Below are positions 1 through 8,208 of a DNA stretch of 64,000 nucleotides, piece by piece. The notes below the pieces were generated by a model. The model saw only the letters and a list, made by a program, of their open reading frames with translations. It had not been told where the DNA came from and ran no database searches. Within the stretch, counting starts at the first letter, position 1, and the number at the start of each line of letters is the position of its first letter. Source of the DNA: Actinomadura rifamycini DSM 43936 (GTDB lineage Bacteria; Actinomycetota; Actinomycetes; Streptosporangiales; Streptosporangiaceae); contig NZ_AULB01000023.1 of NCBI RefSeq assembly GCF_000425065.1, forward strand, positions 1-64,000. Reading direction: 5' to 3'. A program made the translations under genes and the position numbers.

Positions 1-2051
1 CCGGCGGCGGCGCCGGTGACGAGGGCGTTCGACCCGCCGGCGGCGCCGAGCTGGAGGTTCACGCCGGACCAGGAGGTGGGTTGCGGGGTGCCGCGCTCGA
101 ACGCGCCGGACGTGGCGGTGTCGGTGCCGTCCGGGTCGACGGTCCAACCGCGGTCGGCTTCGAGGTCGTCGGCGAAGACGGCGCCGCCGGGCCCGCCCCC
201 GCCGACCGTGAGCGTGAACGCGGCGGTGCGCTCGATCGACGCGCCCTGCCCGAGGACGGTGATGCGGTACGTCCCGTCCGGGGTGTTCGCGGGGATCGAC
301 ACGGTCATGGTGGACGACTGCCCGGACGTCACCGCGGCCGGTGCGAACGTCGCGGTCGGGCCGGCGGGGGCGCTCGTCGCCGACAGCGCGACCCGCTGGG
401 CGCTCCCGCCGGTGGTGGCGGTGGTGACGGTCGCGGTGACGGTGCCGCCGGGCTCGCCGCCGGCGCTGCCGGGGGCGACCGCCAGCGAGAAGTCGTTCTG
501 CTGCGTGCCGCAGGACGCCTCACCGGACTGCTGCGGCACGTTCACCGCGCTCCACGCCGCCTTCACCGCGTTGCACTCGGTGGCGGAGCCGGGGAAGAGC
601 TCCAGGGCGGCGTTGACGGTCTCGACCCGCGCGCGGGCGTGCGTCCACGAGAAGGTCTTGCGGTTGAGGCCGCCCATGAAGATCTGGCCGGCCTTCTCGA
701 TGCCGATCCCGGTGACGGACGAGCCGTTGCACGTCGGGCTGTTCGGTCCGTCCGAGGGGTTCGAGCCTTCGGCCAGCAGGTAGAACCAGTGGTTCTGCGG
801 GCCCGCCGCCGCGTGCACCTCGGTGTTCGGGATGGACGACGAGTAGCAGTTCGGGTGCCCCTTGGCCTGCGGGTCGTACATGTTCCGGATGGGGCCGGAC
901 CCGACGAGGTCGACTTCCTCGCCGACGAGGTAGTCGGGCGGGTCGTAGGTCGCGGACTCGGCGGCGTAGTGCTCGGTCAGCGCGCCGAAGATGTCGCCCG
1001 CCGACTCGTTCATGCCGCCCTTCTCGTTGCCGCCGCCGCCGGAGCCGCCGGGCGTCTCCTGGAAGATCGCGTGCCCGAACTCGTGGGCGACGACGTCGAA
1101 CGGGGTGGCCTGCCGGCTGCCGGACTGGTTGCGGCCGAAGTTGGTGTAGGAGCCGTTCCAGTAGGCGTTGGCCTGGTTGAGGCCGACCCGGATCGGGAAT
1201 CCGCCGCCGGAGCCGTTGATGCCGTCGCGCCCGAGCCAGGAGCCGAGCATGTCCCATTCCTTCTGGACGGCGTACATGGCGTCGACGCACGCGGTCTCGA
1301 GGTCGGTGCCGCTCCCGTTGCCCCAGGCGCTGTCGGTGCCGGTGTAGGTGCCGCCGTTCTGCCCGCCGCACCGGATGCCGGGCCGCTGCGGGTCGGTCAT
1401 CTGCTGCGCGGCGGTGGAGACGTCGACGGTGCCGTGGTAGTGGCTGCGGTCGTCGGCGGCGGCGCGGACGTCGTCCCACGAGCCCGCGACCTTCCCGGTG
1501 CGGGCGTCCACCAGCACGTGGAGCCGGGTGGGCGCGCCGCCGTCGTTGCCGGTGACGACGGTCTCGTAGACGAGCCGTCCCGTGCCGTCGGCGAGGACCA
1601 GCAGGCGCGGTTCGGACGTCTGCGCGGCGTCGTCCACGCGCGCCCGCGAGACGGCCGCGGCCCGCTCGGCGGGGACGTCCGGTTTCGTGGCGAGGTCGAG
1701 GCTCCGCTCCTGCCCGACGGACGTGCTGAGCACGCCGCCGGACCGGTTCGTGGTGACGACGAAGTCGCCGCCCAGGACGGGCAGGCCCTTGTAGACCCGC
1801 TCGTACGCGACGTGCTGCAGGCCGTTCTGCCCGGTCGTGATGCCGCGCCGGACGACGCGCTCGTCCGGCGACGTGCGGAACTCCGCGGGTTTCGCGGCGA
1901 CGAGGCGGTCGGCGGACGCGGCGGCGAGCGCGCGGGGGTCGGGCTGCGGCGCCGCCGGCGCGGTGCGCGCGGCACCGGCGGCGGGGGCGGACATCGCCAC
2001 GGCGAGGCCGGCGGCGAGCGCCGCCGCCCCGATCGCGGTCTGGTGTCTCAC
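1..2051 (-). CDS. secreted M4 (thermolysin-type) metalloprotease, 3' end cut by window
   Basis: Secreted zinc endopeptidase of family M4. The GTG start at 2051 follows a GGAAGGAG ribosome site and opens a signal peptide (VRHQTAIGAAALAAGLAV, then Ala-rich to AxA near residue 28). A pro-region of about 170 residues follows (FTP/PepSY type). The zinc-binding HEFGH lies at residues 323-327 (1071-1085), the third ligand E349 sits in a GGMNES motif, and the catalytic-His segment reads EVHAAAGPQNHWFYLL. After the M4 C-terminal domain (about residue 500) comes an Ig-like stretch (NDFSLAVAPGSAGG...). Then comes a domain starting FADDLEADRGWTVDPDGTDT, a module I know from other secreted actinobacterial peptidases. 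The reading frame is still open at base 1, so the C-terminus is outside the window. Probably a broad extracellular protease; its regulation is not visible. Confidence 0.93.
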   Translation of the reverse strand, partial: MRHQTAIGAAALAAGLAVAMSAPAAGAARTAPAAPQPDPRALAAASADRLVAAKPAEFRTSPDERVVRRGITTGQNGLQHVAYERVYKGLPVLGGDFVVTTNRSGGVLSTSVGQERSLDLATKPDVPAERAAAVSRARVDDAAQTSEPRLLVLADGTGRLVYETVVTGNDGGAPTRLHVLVDARTGKVAGSWDDVRAAADDRSHYHGTVDVSTAAQQMTDPQRPGIRCGGQNGGTYTGTDSAWGNGSGTDLETACVDAMYAVQKEWDMLGSWLGRDGINGSGGGFPIRVGLNQANAYWNGSYTNFGRNQSGSRQATPFDVVAHEFGHAIFQETPGGSGGGGNEKGGMNESAGDIFGALTEHYAAESATYDPPDYLVGEEVDLVGSGPIRNMYDPQAKGHPNCYSSSIPNTEVHAAAGPQNHWFYLLAEGSNPSDGPNSPTCNGSSVTGIGIEKAGQIFMGGLNRKTFSWTHARARVETVNAALELFPGSATECNAVKAAWSAVNVPQQSGEASCGTQQNDFSLAVAPGSAGGEPGGTVTATVTTATTGGSAQRVALSATSAPAGPTATFAPAAVTSGQSSTMTVSIPANTPDGTYRITVLGQGASIERTAAFTLTVGGGGPGGAVFADDLEADRGWTVDPDGTDTATSGAFERGTPQPTSWSGVNLQLGAAGGSNALVTGAAA

Positions 2052-2379
2052 GGGTGCTCCTTCCAGGGGCCGTCGAGGAGTCGCCCGGTCCTTGTGGGAC
2101 GGGCGGCGCCGCGGCGGCGAGGGGGATGGGGGTCTCATCCGGATGAGCTGTCCGAAGTGCACTCCGAAAGATGAAAGGTGTCAATGAATCCACATGTTGT
2201 TGGATTTCAATGTGTATCGAGTTCGACCATGAATGTCTGGAAAGCCGCTGGTCGATCGGCGCCGCGGAAGTGGCGGCGGGAAACCCCGTGCGTTCCGACC
2301 GTGCCGCGCGATAGAACGGTGAAGGCCGAATCCATCCCCGACCGAATGTGCGGCGCGAACCACGACGAAGGCGGTGCGG
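2052..2379. promoter_or_regulatory. divergent intergenic region, protease / membrane protein
   Basis: This 328-bp gap between divergent genes is clearly less GC-rich than its flanks around 2160-2240. It holds an imperfect inverted repeat, TGAATCCA (2185-2192) facing TGGATTTCA (2201-2209), with one bulge. I see no convincing ORF. It probably carries the promoter of the M4 protease and that of the 2380 gene; no -10/-35 pair stands out clearly. Confidence 0.4.
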
Positions 2380-3252
2380 ATGCGCGCGACCCTGCGCAGG
2401 GTGGCCCGGGACGTCCGGTGGCTGCGGCGGCTCGACGCGTACGCGATCTCGGCGCTCGCCCTGGTGCTGGCGGTGCTGACCGTGATCGGCGACGTCGTCT
2501 CCGACGACGTGCGGTGGGCGGTGGCGCTCGCCGCGCTGGCGGCGCTCGTCTACCGCGGCACGCTGCCCGACCCGTCCGAGAGCGCCGCCGACACGATGCT
2601 CGGCGACCGCGGCTCCCTGAGCGACCTGGACGTCGCGGGGCGGCTGCGGCGGGCCCGCACGGTGTGGCTGTACGCGCCGTCCGGCGTCAACTTCCTCACC
2701 CCCGAGCGCTGCGAGGCGCTCCGCACCGGGGTGCTCGCCCGCCGGGACGGACGGGTCCGCATCGTCGTGCTCGACCCCGAGCGGGCGGAGGCCGTCGCGA
2801 TGGCCACCTGGCAGCTCGACGACTCGCGGTTCTTCCCGCTCCAGTACATGGGGCCGTCGCTGCGCGCCGTCCTCGACCGGCTGCGCGCCATGCGCGGCTG
2901 GAACGTCGCGGGCGCCTTCCGGTACCGGCTGCTGGCCTACAACCCCGGGTTCAGCCTGCTGATCATCGACCCGGAGGCCGGCGACGGCCTCGTCATCGCC
3001 GAGCTGCACGGCTTCGGCGGCGAGTCGACGGCGACCCGCATGCACGTCCGCATCACCCGCGACGAGTCCGAACGCTGGTTCACGTTCTGGGTCGACCAGT
3101 TCCGGTCCGTGTGGCGGGCGGCCCGCACCGAGACGCCCGAGGACGGCGCCCCCGGCGGCGGCGCGGAGCGCGCGGACGGCGCCGCCGGCGGCGGCTCCAG
3201 GGACGCGGACGGGCCGGGGGAAGCGGCCGGGGTCGGGGGCCCGGCCTCATGA
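2380..3252 (+). CDS. two-TM membrane protein with a possible PLD-like sensor domain
   Basis: I do not firmly recognise this gene. The ATG at 2380 is preferred over GTG 2374 because GAAGG (2367-2371) is then correctly spaced. Residues about 15-55 form two hydrophobic helices (AISALALVLAVLTVIGDVVS and a second ending AALAALVYRGTL). The cytosolic part contains VRIVVLDPERAE, a LxxLLxYNPGFSLLIIDP-type strand and a closing FTFWVDQFRSVWRAA helix. That order (VRxxxxDP, xxxxxDP, FxxxFxxxW) resembles the phospholipase-D-like/DUF5919 sensor domains attached to some actinobacterial regulators, but no HKD catalytic motif is visible. The C-terminal 40 residues are low-complexity Gly/Ala/Asp. It converges on the STAND gene, 34 bp away, so a link to that system is possible but unproven. 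Confidence 0.55.
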   Translation: MRATLRRVARDVRWLRRLDAYAISALALVLAVLTVIGDVVSDDVRWAVALAALAALVYRGTLPDPSESAADTMLGDRGSLSDLDVAGRLRRARTVWLYAPSGVNFLTPERCEALRTGVLARRDGRVRIVVLDPERAEAVAMATWQLDDSRFFPLQYMGPSLRAVLDRLRAMRGWNVAGAFRYRLLAYNPGFSLLIIDPEAGDGLVIAELHGFGGESTATRMHVRITRDESERWFTFWVDQFRSVWRAARTETPEDGAPGGGAERADGAAGGGSRDADGPGEAAGVGGPAS

Positions 3253-3286
3253 CCGGACGGGCCGGCAGGGGCCGAACGGGGCGGGG

Positions 3287-5380
3287 TCAGCCGCGGGAGG
3301 AGATGCGGCGTTCGAGGTCGTCGGCGGCGCCGCTCTGGTACGGGAGCAGGCCCGGATCGCTCACCCGGCGCGTCTCGCGCAGCAGCTCCAGGGCCTCCTC
3401 CGCGCGCGCCCGCAGCAGCTCGGTCTCGCCGCCGCGCAGGTACGTCCGCGCGTTGCGCGGGTTGGCCTCGATGGCGGCGCGCAGCTCATCGGCCGCCTCG
3501 TCGGTGCGGCCGAGCTGCGCCAGCGCCAGCGCCCGCGCGGACCGCAGGTCCTCCAGGCGGGCCGGATCGGGCCCGAGCGCGATGACCCGCTCCAGGTCGC
3601 TCATCGCCTCGCGCGGCTGCCGCAGCTCCGCCAGCAGCTCCCCGCGCGCCGCGAGCGCCGACACGTTGCCCGGGTCGTGCTGCAGGATCCGCTCGTAGGC
3701 GGTGCGGGCGTCGGAGAGGCGGCCGAGATGCCACAGCGCCCGGGCGTACCCCTCCAGCGAGTCGAGGTCGGACGGCTGCCGCCGCACCGCCTGCTCGTAC
3801 TCGATGAACGCGTCCTCCACCCGGCCCCGGGCCAGCAGCACGTCGCCGAGGCCGGTCAGCACCCGGGCGACCGCCGCGCCGTCCCGCAGCGCCTCGTACA
3901 CCCCGATCGCCGCGCCGAAGTGCGTCCGCGCCTCGTCCACGTCCCCGCGCAGCCCGGCGACCTGCCCGAGCAGGTACCGGCCCTCCGCCTCGGTGCGCCG
4001 GTCGGCGCTGCGCGCCGCGGCCTCGATCGTCTGCCGCGCCCAGTTCGCGGCGTCGCCGGTCGCGCCGACGACCAGCGCCCGGTGCGCGGCGCGCAGCCGC
4101 AGCCGCGCGTCCGGTTCCCGCTCCGCCGCGTCGGCGGGCTCGTCCGCCGCCCGCTCCGCCTGCCGGATCGCCGCGATCAGCCGGTCGTGCTGCAGCTCGT
4201 ACCAGCGGGCGTTCAGCCGGTGCTCGGCGCGCAGCAGGTGCCGGGACGCCAGCGCCCGGACGACCTCGTTGCGCAGGCCCGCGGTCTCCCCGGCGCCCTC
4301 GCACACCATCCCCCGGGTGCCCATGTCGGTGATGAGGTTCCGCTCGATCCACCAGCGCAGCCCGTTCTCCGGCATGCCGTGCTCGGCGGCGACCTCCGCG
4401 ACCGTCCGGGTGTAGAAGCGGGCGAGGGACCGGTCGGGGTCGCCGTGCGCGCGGACGTCCTCCGCGGTGATCGTCCGGACGGACTCGGGCAGCGCCGCCC
4501 ACAGCGTCGAGCAGACGATCTGGAGCTGCACGGGCTCGACGAGCTCGTCCAGGGCCGCGGCGCCGTCGTGCCCGTCCGCGCCGGACCGGTCCGGCCCGTC
4601 GGGTCCGTCGGGGCCGCCGCCGGGGCCGGGGCGCCGCGCGGCGCGCAGGTCGTTCACGAGGTACTCGGCGGCGCCGGGCGCGAACGTCCGGGACGTCCGC
4701 CGCAGCGGCCCCGTGACGGCCTTCAGCGCCGCGTCGGCGGTGAGGGCGCGGACGGCGAGGCGGCGCCGCGGCGGCGGCGACAGCCGGCGCTCGAACGGCA
4801 GCAGCGCGGCGACCGCGTCCTCCCGGATGGAGACCAGCAGCCGCAGCTCGACCTGGTCGGCGAGCGCGGCGGACAGGTCGTCGACGAAGTGGTCGCGGTG
4901 CCGCCACAGCTGCGGCGGCGCCATGAACAGCTCCTCGAACTGGTCGATGGCGACGAGGAACGGCAGCGGGTCGTCGAACTGGTCGACGCGGCCCGCGCGG
5001 TCGCGGAAGAAGTCGCGGACCGTGAGGTCCCGCAGCGCCTCGGGGCTCGCGCTCGGGTTCCAGGACGACAGCAGCGTGAACGTGAACGGGTTCCCGCCGG
5101 CGGACGGCTCGGCGAACGGGGCGGGGAACACCCGCCCGACGGGCAGCCGGTCGACCTCGTCGCCGAGCCCGCCGAGCACCCCGGCGTTCAGCAGCGACGA
5201 TTTCCCGACGCCGGACGGACCGAAAAGGATCGTCATCCGGTTCGCGAGCCACAGCGAGCGCAGATCGCGGATCTCGCGGTCGCGGCCGAAGAACAGCGGG
5301 CCGTCGGACTGGCCGAAGGCGCGGAGCCCCGGATAGGGCCCTTCGCCGGGGGGAAGGCGGTCGGCGGCGGGAGAAGTCAC
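3287..5380 (-). CDS. nSTAND-type NTPase with C-terminal TPR repeats
   Basis: Predicted signal-transduction ATPase of 697 aa. The GTG start at 5380 has a GGAGG site and overlaps the upstream SIR2 gene stop by 4 bp (GTGA), so the two are translationally coupled. The N-terminus reads GPYPGLRAFGQSDGPLFFGR, the hallmark opening of nSTAND1 proteins. Walker A is GPSGVGKSS (residues 54-62) and Walker B is FLVAIDQFEELF. From about residue 440 a TPR superhelix follows, including repeats such as EARTHFGAAIGVYEAL, DAFIEYEQAVRRQPSD and DARTAYERILQHDPGN. STAND proteins usually keep an effector off until a ligand is sensed. Here the natural effector is the adjacent SIR2-domain protein. I infer an anti-phage or self/non-self conflict role from family and context only. 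Confidence 0.87.
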   Translation of the reverse strand: MTSPAADRLPPGEGPYPGLRAFGQSDGPLFFGRDREIRDLRSLWLANRMTILFGPSGVGKSSLLNAGVLGGLGDEVDRLPVGRVFPAPFAEPSAGGNPFTFTLLSSWNPSASPEALRDLTVRDFFRDRAGRVDQFDDPLPFLVAIDQFEELFMAPPQLWRHRDHFVDDLSAALADQVELRLLVSIREDAVAALLPFERRLSPPPRRRLAVRALTADAALKAVTGPLRRTSRTFAPGAAEYLVNDLRAARRPGPGGGPDGPDGPDRSGADGHDGAAALDELVEPVQLQIVCSTLWAALPESVRTITAEDVRAHGDPDRSLARFYTRTVAEVAAEHGMPENGLRWWIERNLITDMGTRGMVCEGAGETAGLRNEVVRALASRHLLRAEHRLNARWYELQHDRLIAAIRQAERAADEPADAAEREPDARLRLRAAHRALVVGATGDAANWARQTIEAAARSADRRTEAEGRYLLGQVAGLRGDVDEARTHFGAAIGVYEALRDGAAVARVLTGLGDVLLARGRVEDAFIEYEQAVRRQPSDLDSLEGYARALWHLGRLSDARTAYERILQHDPGNVSALAARGELLAELRQPREAMSDLERVIALGPDPARLEDLRSARALALAQLGRTDEAADELRAAIEANPRNARTYLRGGETELLRARAEEALELLRETRRVSDPGLLPYQSGAADDLERRISSRG

Positions 5381-6387
5381 GGTGTACCTCCGGCCCGCCG
5401 ATTGAGCTCGCGGAAAAAGTCTCTCGCGCTTCCCCAATATACGGACACCTTGAGGTCGGCGAAATAGCGGTCGAGATACTCCTCCGCGCTGCGCCGCTGG
5501 TCGTCGGTGGCGCCGTCGGGAAGGGGCAGCATCTGCACGCTGATGTGGGAGCGCCGGTGCGTGGTGGGCAGGCCCTTCACGAGCCCCTGCAGCAGCACCT
5601 GGAACGTCCAGTCGCGGAGGCTGTAGCCGACGAACAGCAGCGGCCGCCGCGCCAGCGCCTCCTGGACGGCCGGGGGGACGAGGCTGACCCGCGCGGAGGT
5701 GTCCTCCTCCTTGTTGCGGTCCTCGATGAGGGCCACGAGGAACTGGATGTAGTCGTCCTCGGTCAGGACGAGCGACTCGGGGTGGCCGTCGTGGCCGTGC
5801 AGGTGGTAGACGACCGGCTCGTCGGCCGGGGACCCGCCGGGCGGCGGGACGAAGGCGTCCGGGTCGTAGGGCGCCCCGTCGTACCAGGGGCACAGGACGC
5901 GGCGCGGGTCGCGGCCGGCGGCGCGGAGCGACCGCGTCAGCAGGTCGTCGTAGTTCGTGGTCAGGTAGAGGGGGAGCGGGAAGCGGGCCAGCGCGACGTG
6001 CGGGTCGTCGGGGTCGTTCGGGGCGGTGATGCCGGTGAAGTGCCGCCGCAGGAACTCGCCCTTGACGTAGGTGAGGTCGTCCTCGAGGACGGCGACGTAC
6101 CGCATGACGCGCGCCAGGTCGAAGCGGTCCTCGAAGGGGTAGTCGTACTCGTCGGCCCACCGGCCGGCCAGCGCGCCGGCCATCTCGAGGGTGCCGTGGC
6201 AGGCGCCGGCGCCGAGGAACGGGGCGACCTGGCCGGCCCTGAGCTGCCGGATGAGCCGATCCCAGTCTCTGTCTTCCAAACGTGTCTCCGCTGGTCGGCC
6301 GTGGGGGACGGACGAGCCCGGCGGGGGCCCGCCCGGCCGCGGGACGTCCGGGTGGGGGGCGTCCGGCTGGATCGTTCTGCGCATCAT
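5377..6387 (-). CDS. SIR2-like (NAD+-hydrolase type) domain protein
   Basis: 336 aa, ATG at 6387 after GGAAGG with 7-nt spacing. After a Pro-rich, disordered N-terminus of about 35 residues comes a SIR2_2-type Rossmann fold. FLGAGA (57-62) is the nucleotide-binding loop, LTTNYDDLLTRSL carries the conserved Asn145, YHLHGH carries the catalytic His (about H197), and LLFVGYSLRDW is the late SIR2_2 motif. With Asn and His present I expect NAD+ hydrolysis rather than a dead fold. The family is known from anti-phage systems such as Thoeris ThsA, DSR and Avs5, where it depletes NAD+. The gene sits 21 bp downstream of the small Fxs-like peptide gene and overlaps the STAND ATPase gene, so it is probably the effector of that unit. 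Confidence 0.85.
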   Translation of the reverse strand: MMRRTIQPDAPHPDVPRPGGPPPGSSVPHGRPAETRLEDRDWDRLIRQLRAGQVAPFLGAGACHGTLEMAGALAGRWADEYDYPFEDRFDLARVMRYVAVLEDDLTYVKGEFLRRHFTGITAPNDPDDPHVALARFPLPLYLTTNYDDLLTRSLRAAGRDPRRVLCPWYDGAPYDPDAFVPPPGGSPADEPVVYHLHGHDGHPESLVLTEDDYIQFLVALIEDRNKEEDTSARVSLVPPAVQEALARRPLLFVGYSLRDWTFQVLLQGLVKGLPTTHRRSHISVQMLPLPDGATDDQRRSAEEYLDRYFADLKVSVYWGSARDFFRELNRRAGGTP

Positions 6388-6408
6388 GACAGAGCCTTCC
6401 GGGGCGTC

Positions 6409-6594
6409 CTAGTCGATGACCGCGTTGAACCCGGCGGCCGCGTCGTCCGGCGACGCGGCCTCGGCGGCGATCCGGTTCAGGCAGTCGTGCAGCACCGAGC
6501 CGGGCCGCGCGTCGAGCCGGTCGAGGGGGAGCCGGCTGAGGTCGGGCAGCCCGTGCAGCACGCCCCCGGCTTCGTGGTCGTCCGTCGTCGTCAC
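6409..6594 (-). CDS. 61-aa Fxs-like RiPP precursor peptide (variant C-terminus)
   Basis: Small protein with GTG start at 6594 and GAGGAAG about 10 nt upstream, inside the end of the ClC gene. The middle reads LPDLSRLPLDRL followed by SVLHDCLNRIAAEAASP, the layout of actinobacterial FxSxx-COOH (FxsA) precursors: an acidic N-terminus, a D-L-S-x-x-x-L-x-x-L leader, an amphipathic helix, then a short core. The C-terminus is AAAGFNAVID, so the usual Phe-x-Ser-x-x-COOH is replaced by Phe-Asn-Ala-Val-Ile-Asp with one extra residue. In known systems FxsB (radical SAM) makes a three-residue cyclophane at the Phe. No such enzyme lies in this window. It sits between the ClC gene (6 bp gap) and the SIR2 gene (21 bp gap). 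The assignment is by pattern, not by alignment. Confidence 0.65.
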   Translation of the reverse strand: MTTTDDHEAGGVLHGLPDLSRLPLDRLDARPGSVLHDCLNRIAAEAASPDDAAAGFNAVID

Positions 6595-6600
6595 TCGTCG

Positions 6601-8208
6601 TCACTTCCTCGTTCGCTCCGGCGCCGTCCGGCACGTCCCGTCGTCGTCGGGAGGGGGGAGGTCGGTCGGGTCCGCGGGCCCGGGCGGCGCGTCGGCGGGC
6701 GCGGCGGGGACGGCGTCCGGGGCGGCGGCCCGGCCGCGGCCCCGGCGGACGCGGGCCCGCAGCGCCGCCAGCGCGTCCGCCGCCCCGGGTTCGTCGCGTT
6801 CCCGCTGGCTGCGGTACAGGGTGTGGTCGCCGACGACCACGTACGCCAGCGACATGGCGAGGACGATGGGCAGCGCGAGCTCGGGGGTGCGGGTGCTCTC
6901 CAGCACCAGCACCGCGCAGCCGAACGGCGCGTGCACGATCGCGCCCAGGCAGACCGCCATGCCGACGACCACGAACGGGGCGGGCCCGCCGGTGGACGCG
7001 CCGAGGGACTCGGCGACGCGCCAGACCGCGGCGCCCGCCGCGCCGCCGATCACCAGGCCGGGGCCGAACACCCCGCCGGAGCCGCCGGTGCCGATGGACA
7101 GCGACGTCGCGGCGATCTTTAGCAGGGGCAGCAGCAGGACCAGCCAGAACGACATGCCGAGCAGCGCGCCGCCGTCCAGTTCGCGCTGGACGACGCCGTA
7201 GCCGGGGCCGAGCACGGCGGGCACGGCGAGCCCGAGGAGGCCGACGGCGAGGCCGCCGGCGGCGGGCGGCAGCCAGGCGGGCACCGCGCGGCGCCGCGCG
7301 CCGTCGGCGGGCGCGGTGAGGCGCCGGGTGACGGCGCCGACGCCGTGCAGGGAGTACGCGTAGCCGCGGCCGAGCGCGCCGCAGAGGACGCCGAGCACCG
7401 CGAACGCGACGACGTCGCGGGCGGCGAACCCGGTGGCGGGCGACACGTCGCCGAACATCGGCCCGTAGCCGAGGAAGATCCCGAAGACGCCGAACGCGAC
7501 GAACGACGCGGGCAGCGCCGGCGGCAGCGCCCGCCACCCGAACCCGCGCAGGAACAGCAGTTCGGCGGCCAGCAGCGCCCCGGCGAGCGGGGCCTGGAAG
7601 ATGGCGCCGACGCCGGCGCCGAGCCCGGTCATGACGAGGATGCGGGCCTGCACGCCGGTCAGGCCCGCGCGGCGCGACAGGATCGAGCCGAGCGCGCCGC
7701 CGATCTGCGCGATCGGGCCCTCCGTCCCGCCGGAGCCGCCGGAGCCGAGGGTGAGCCCCGCGGTGATCGTCTTGATGGCGGGGACCCGGCCGCGCATCCC
7801 GTTCGGGTCGAGGTGCGCGGCGTCGATCGCGGCGTCGGTGCCGTGCCCGGCGGTCTCGGGGGCGGTGCGGGCGACGATGAGGCTGGCGAGCAGCGCGCCG
7901 CCGCAGGTGATGAGCGGCAGCGCCCACGGGCGGTCGATCCCGGTCCAGCCGTGGACGTCGCCCTCGGTGACGGTGGTGGCGGGCTCGAAGCCGGCGAGGC
8001 CGCCGAGCAGCCCGTGCGTCAGCAGCCGGAGCAGCGCGACGAAGACCGCGGCCGCCAGCCCGGCCGCGCACCCGGTGGCCACCGCGAGGACGAGCCAGCG
8101 CAGCGCGGCGCGGGCGCGGCGGGCGCGCCGGCCGCGCGGGTCGGACGTCCGGGCGGGCGGCGGGGGCGCCGCGGGAGCCCCCGGCTCCGGCGTGGCGGGT
8201 TCGGTCAA
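6601..8208 (-). CDS. ClC-family chloride channel/antiporter
   Basis: Integral membrane ClC protein of about 535 aa with 10 or more hydrophobic segments. The selectivity motifs are visible: GSGGSGGTEGPIAQIGGALG (related to the GSGIP and GKEGP signatures) and later SIGTGGSGGVFGPGLVIGGA. A cytosolic tail of about 60 residues is rich in Pro, Ala and Asp. I chose TTG at 8208, which has GGAGG four bases upstream; the open frame extends further 5' but reads like non-coding sequence. Its stop lies 6 bp before the Fxs-like peptide gene, so it is the first gene of the ClC-peptide-SIR2-STAND operon. It may be a membrane effector or ion-homeostasis partner of that system, or an unrelated gene sharing the promoter. 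Confidence 0.88.
   Translation of the reverse strand: MTEPATPEPGAPAAPPPPARTSDPRGRRARRARAALRWLVLAVATGCAAGLAAAVFVALLRLLTHGLLGGLAGFEPATTVTEGDVHGWTGIDRPWALPLITCGGALLASLIVARTAPETAGHGTDAAIDAAHLDPNGMRGRVPAIKTITAGLTLGSGGSGGTEGPIAQIGGALGSILSRRAGLTGVQARILVMTGLGAGVGAIFQAPLAGALLAAELLFLRGFGWRALPPALPASFVAFGVFGIFLGYGPMFGDVSPATGFAARDVVAFAVLGVLCGALGRGYAYSLHGVGAVTRRLTAPADGARRRAVPAWLPPAAGGLAVGLLGLAVPAVLGPGYGVVQRELDGGALLGMSFWLVLLLPLLKIAATSLSIGTGGSGGVFGPGLVIGGAAGAAVWRVAESLGASTGGPAPFVVVGMAVCLGAIVHAPFGCAVLVLESTRTPELALPIVLAMSLAYVVVGDHTLYRSQRERDEPGAADALAALRARVRRGRGRAAAPDAVPAAPADAPPGPADPTDLPPPDDDGTCRTAPERTRK

Noticed and set aside
770-790. tRNA-like GGTTCGAGCC motif
   Set aside because: Isolated TpsiC-like string inside the protease gene; no acceptor stem or anticodon arm around it.
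81-2174. A 697-codon plus-strand frame opposite the M4 protease
   Set aside because: The minus strand carries the HEFGH protease with signal peptide; the plus frame has no ribosome site and no domain.
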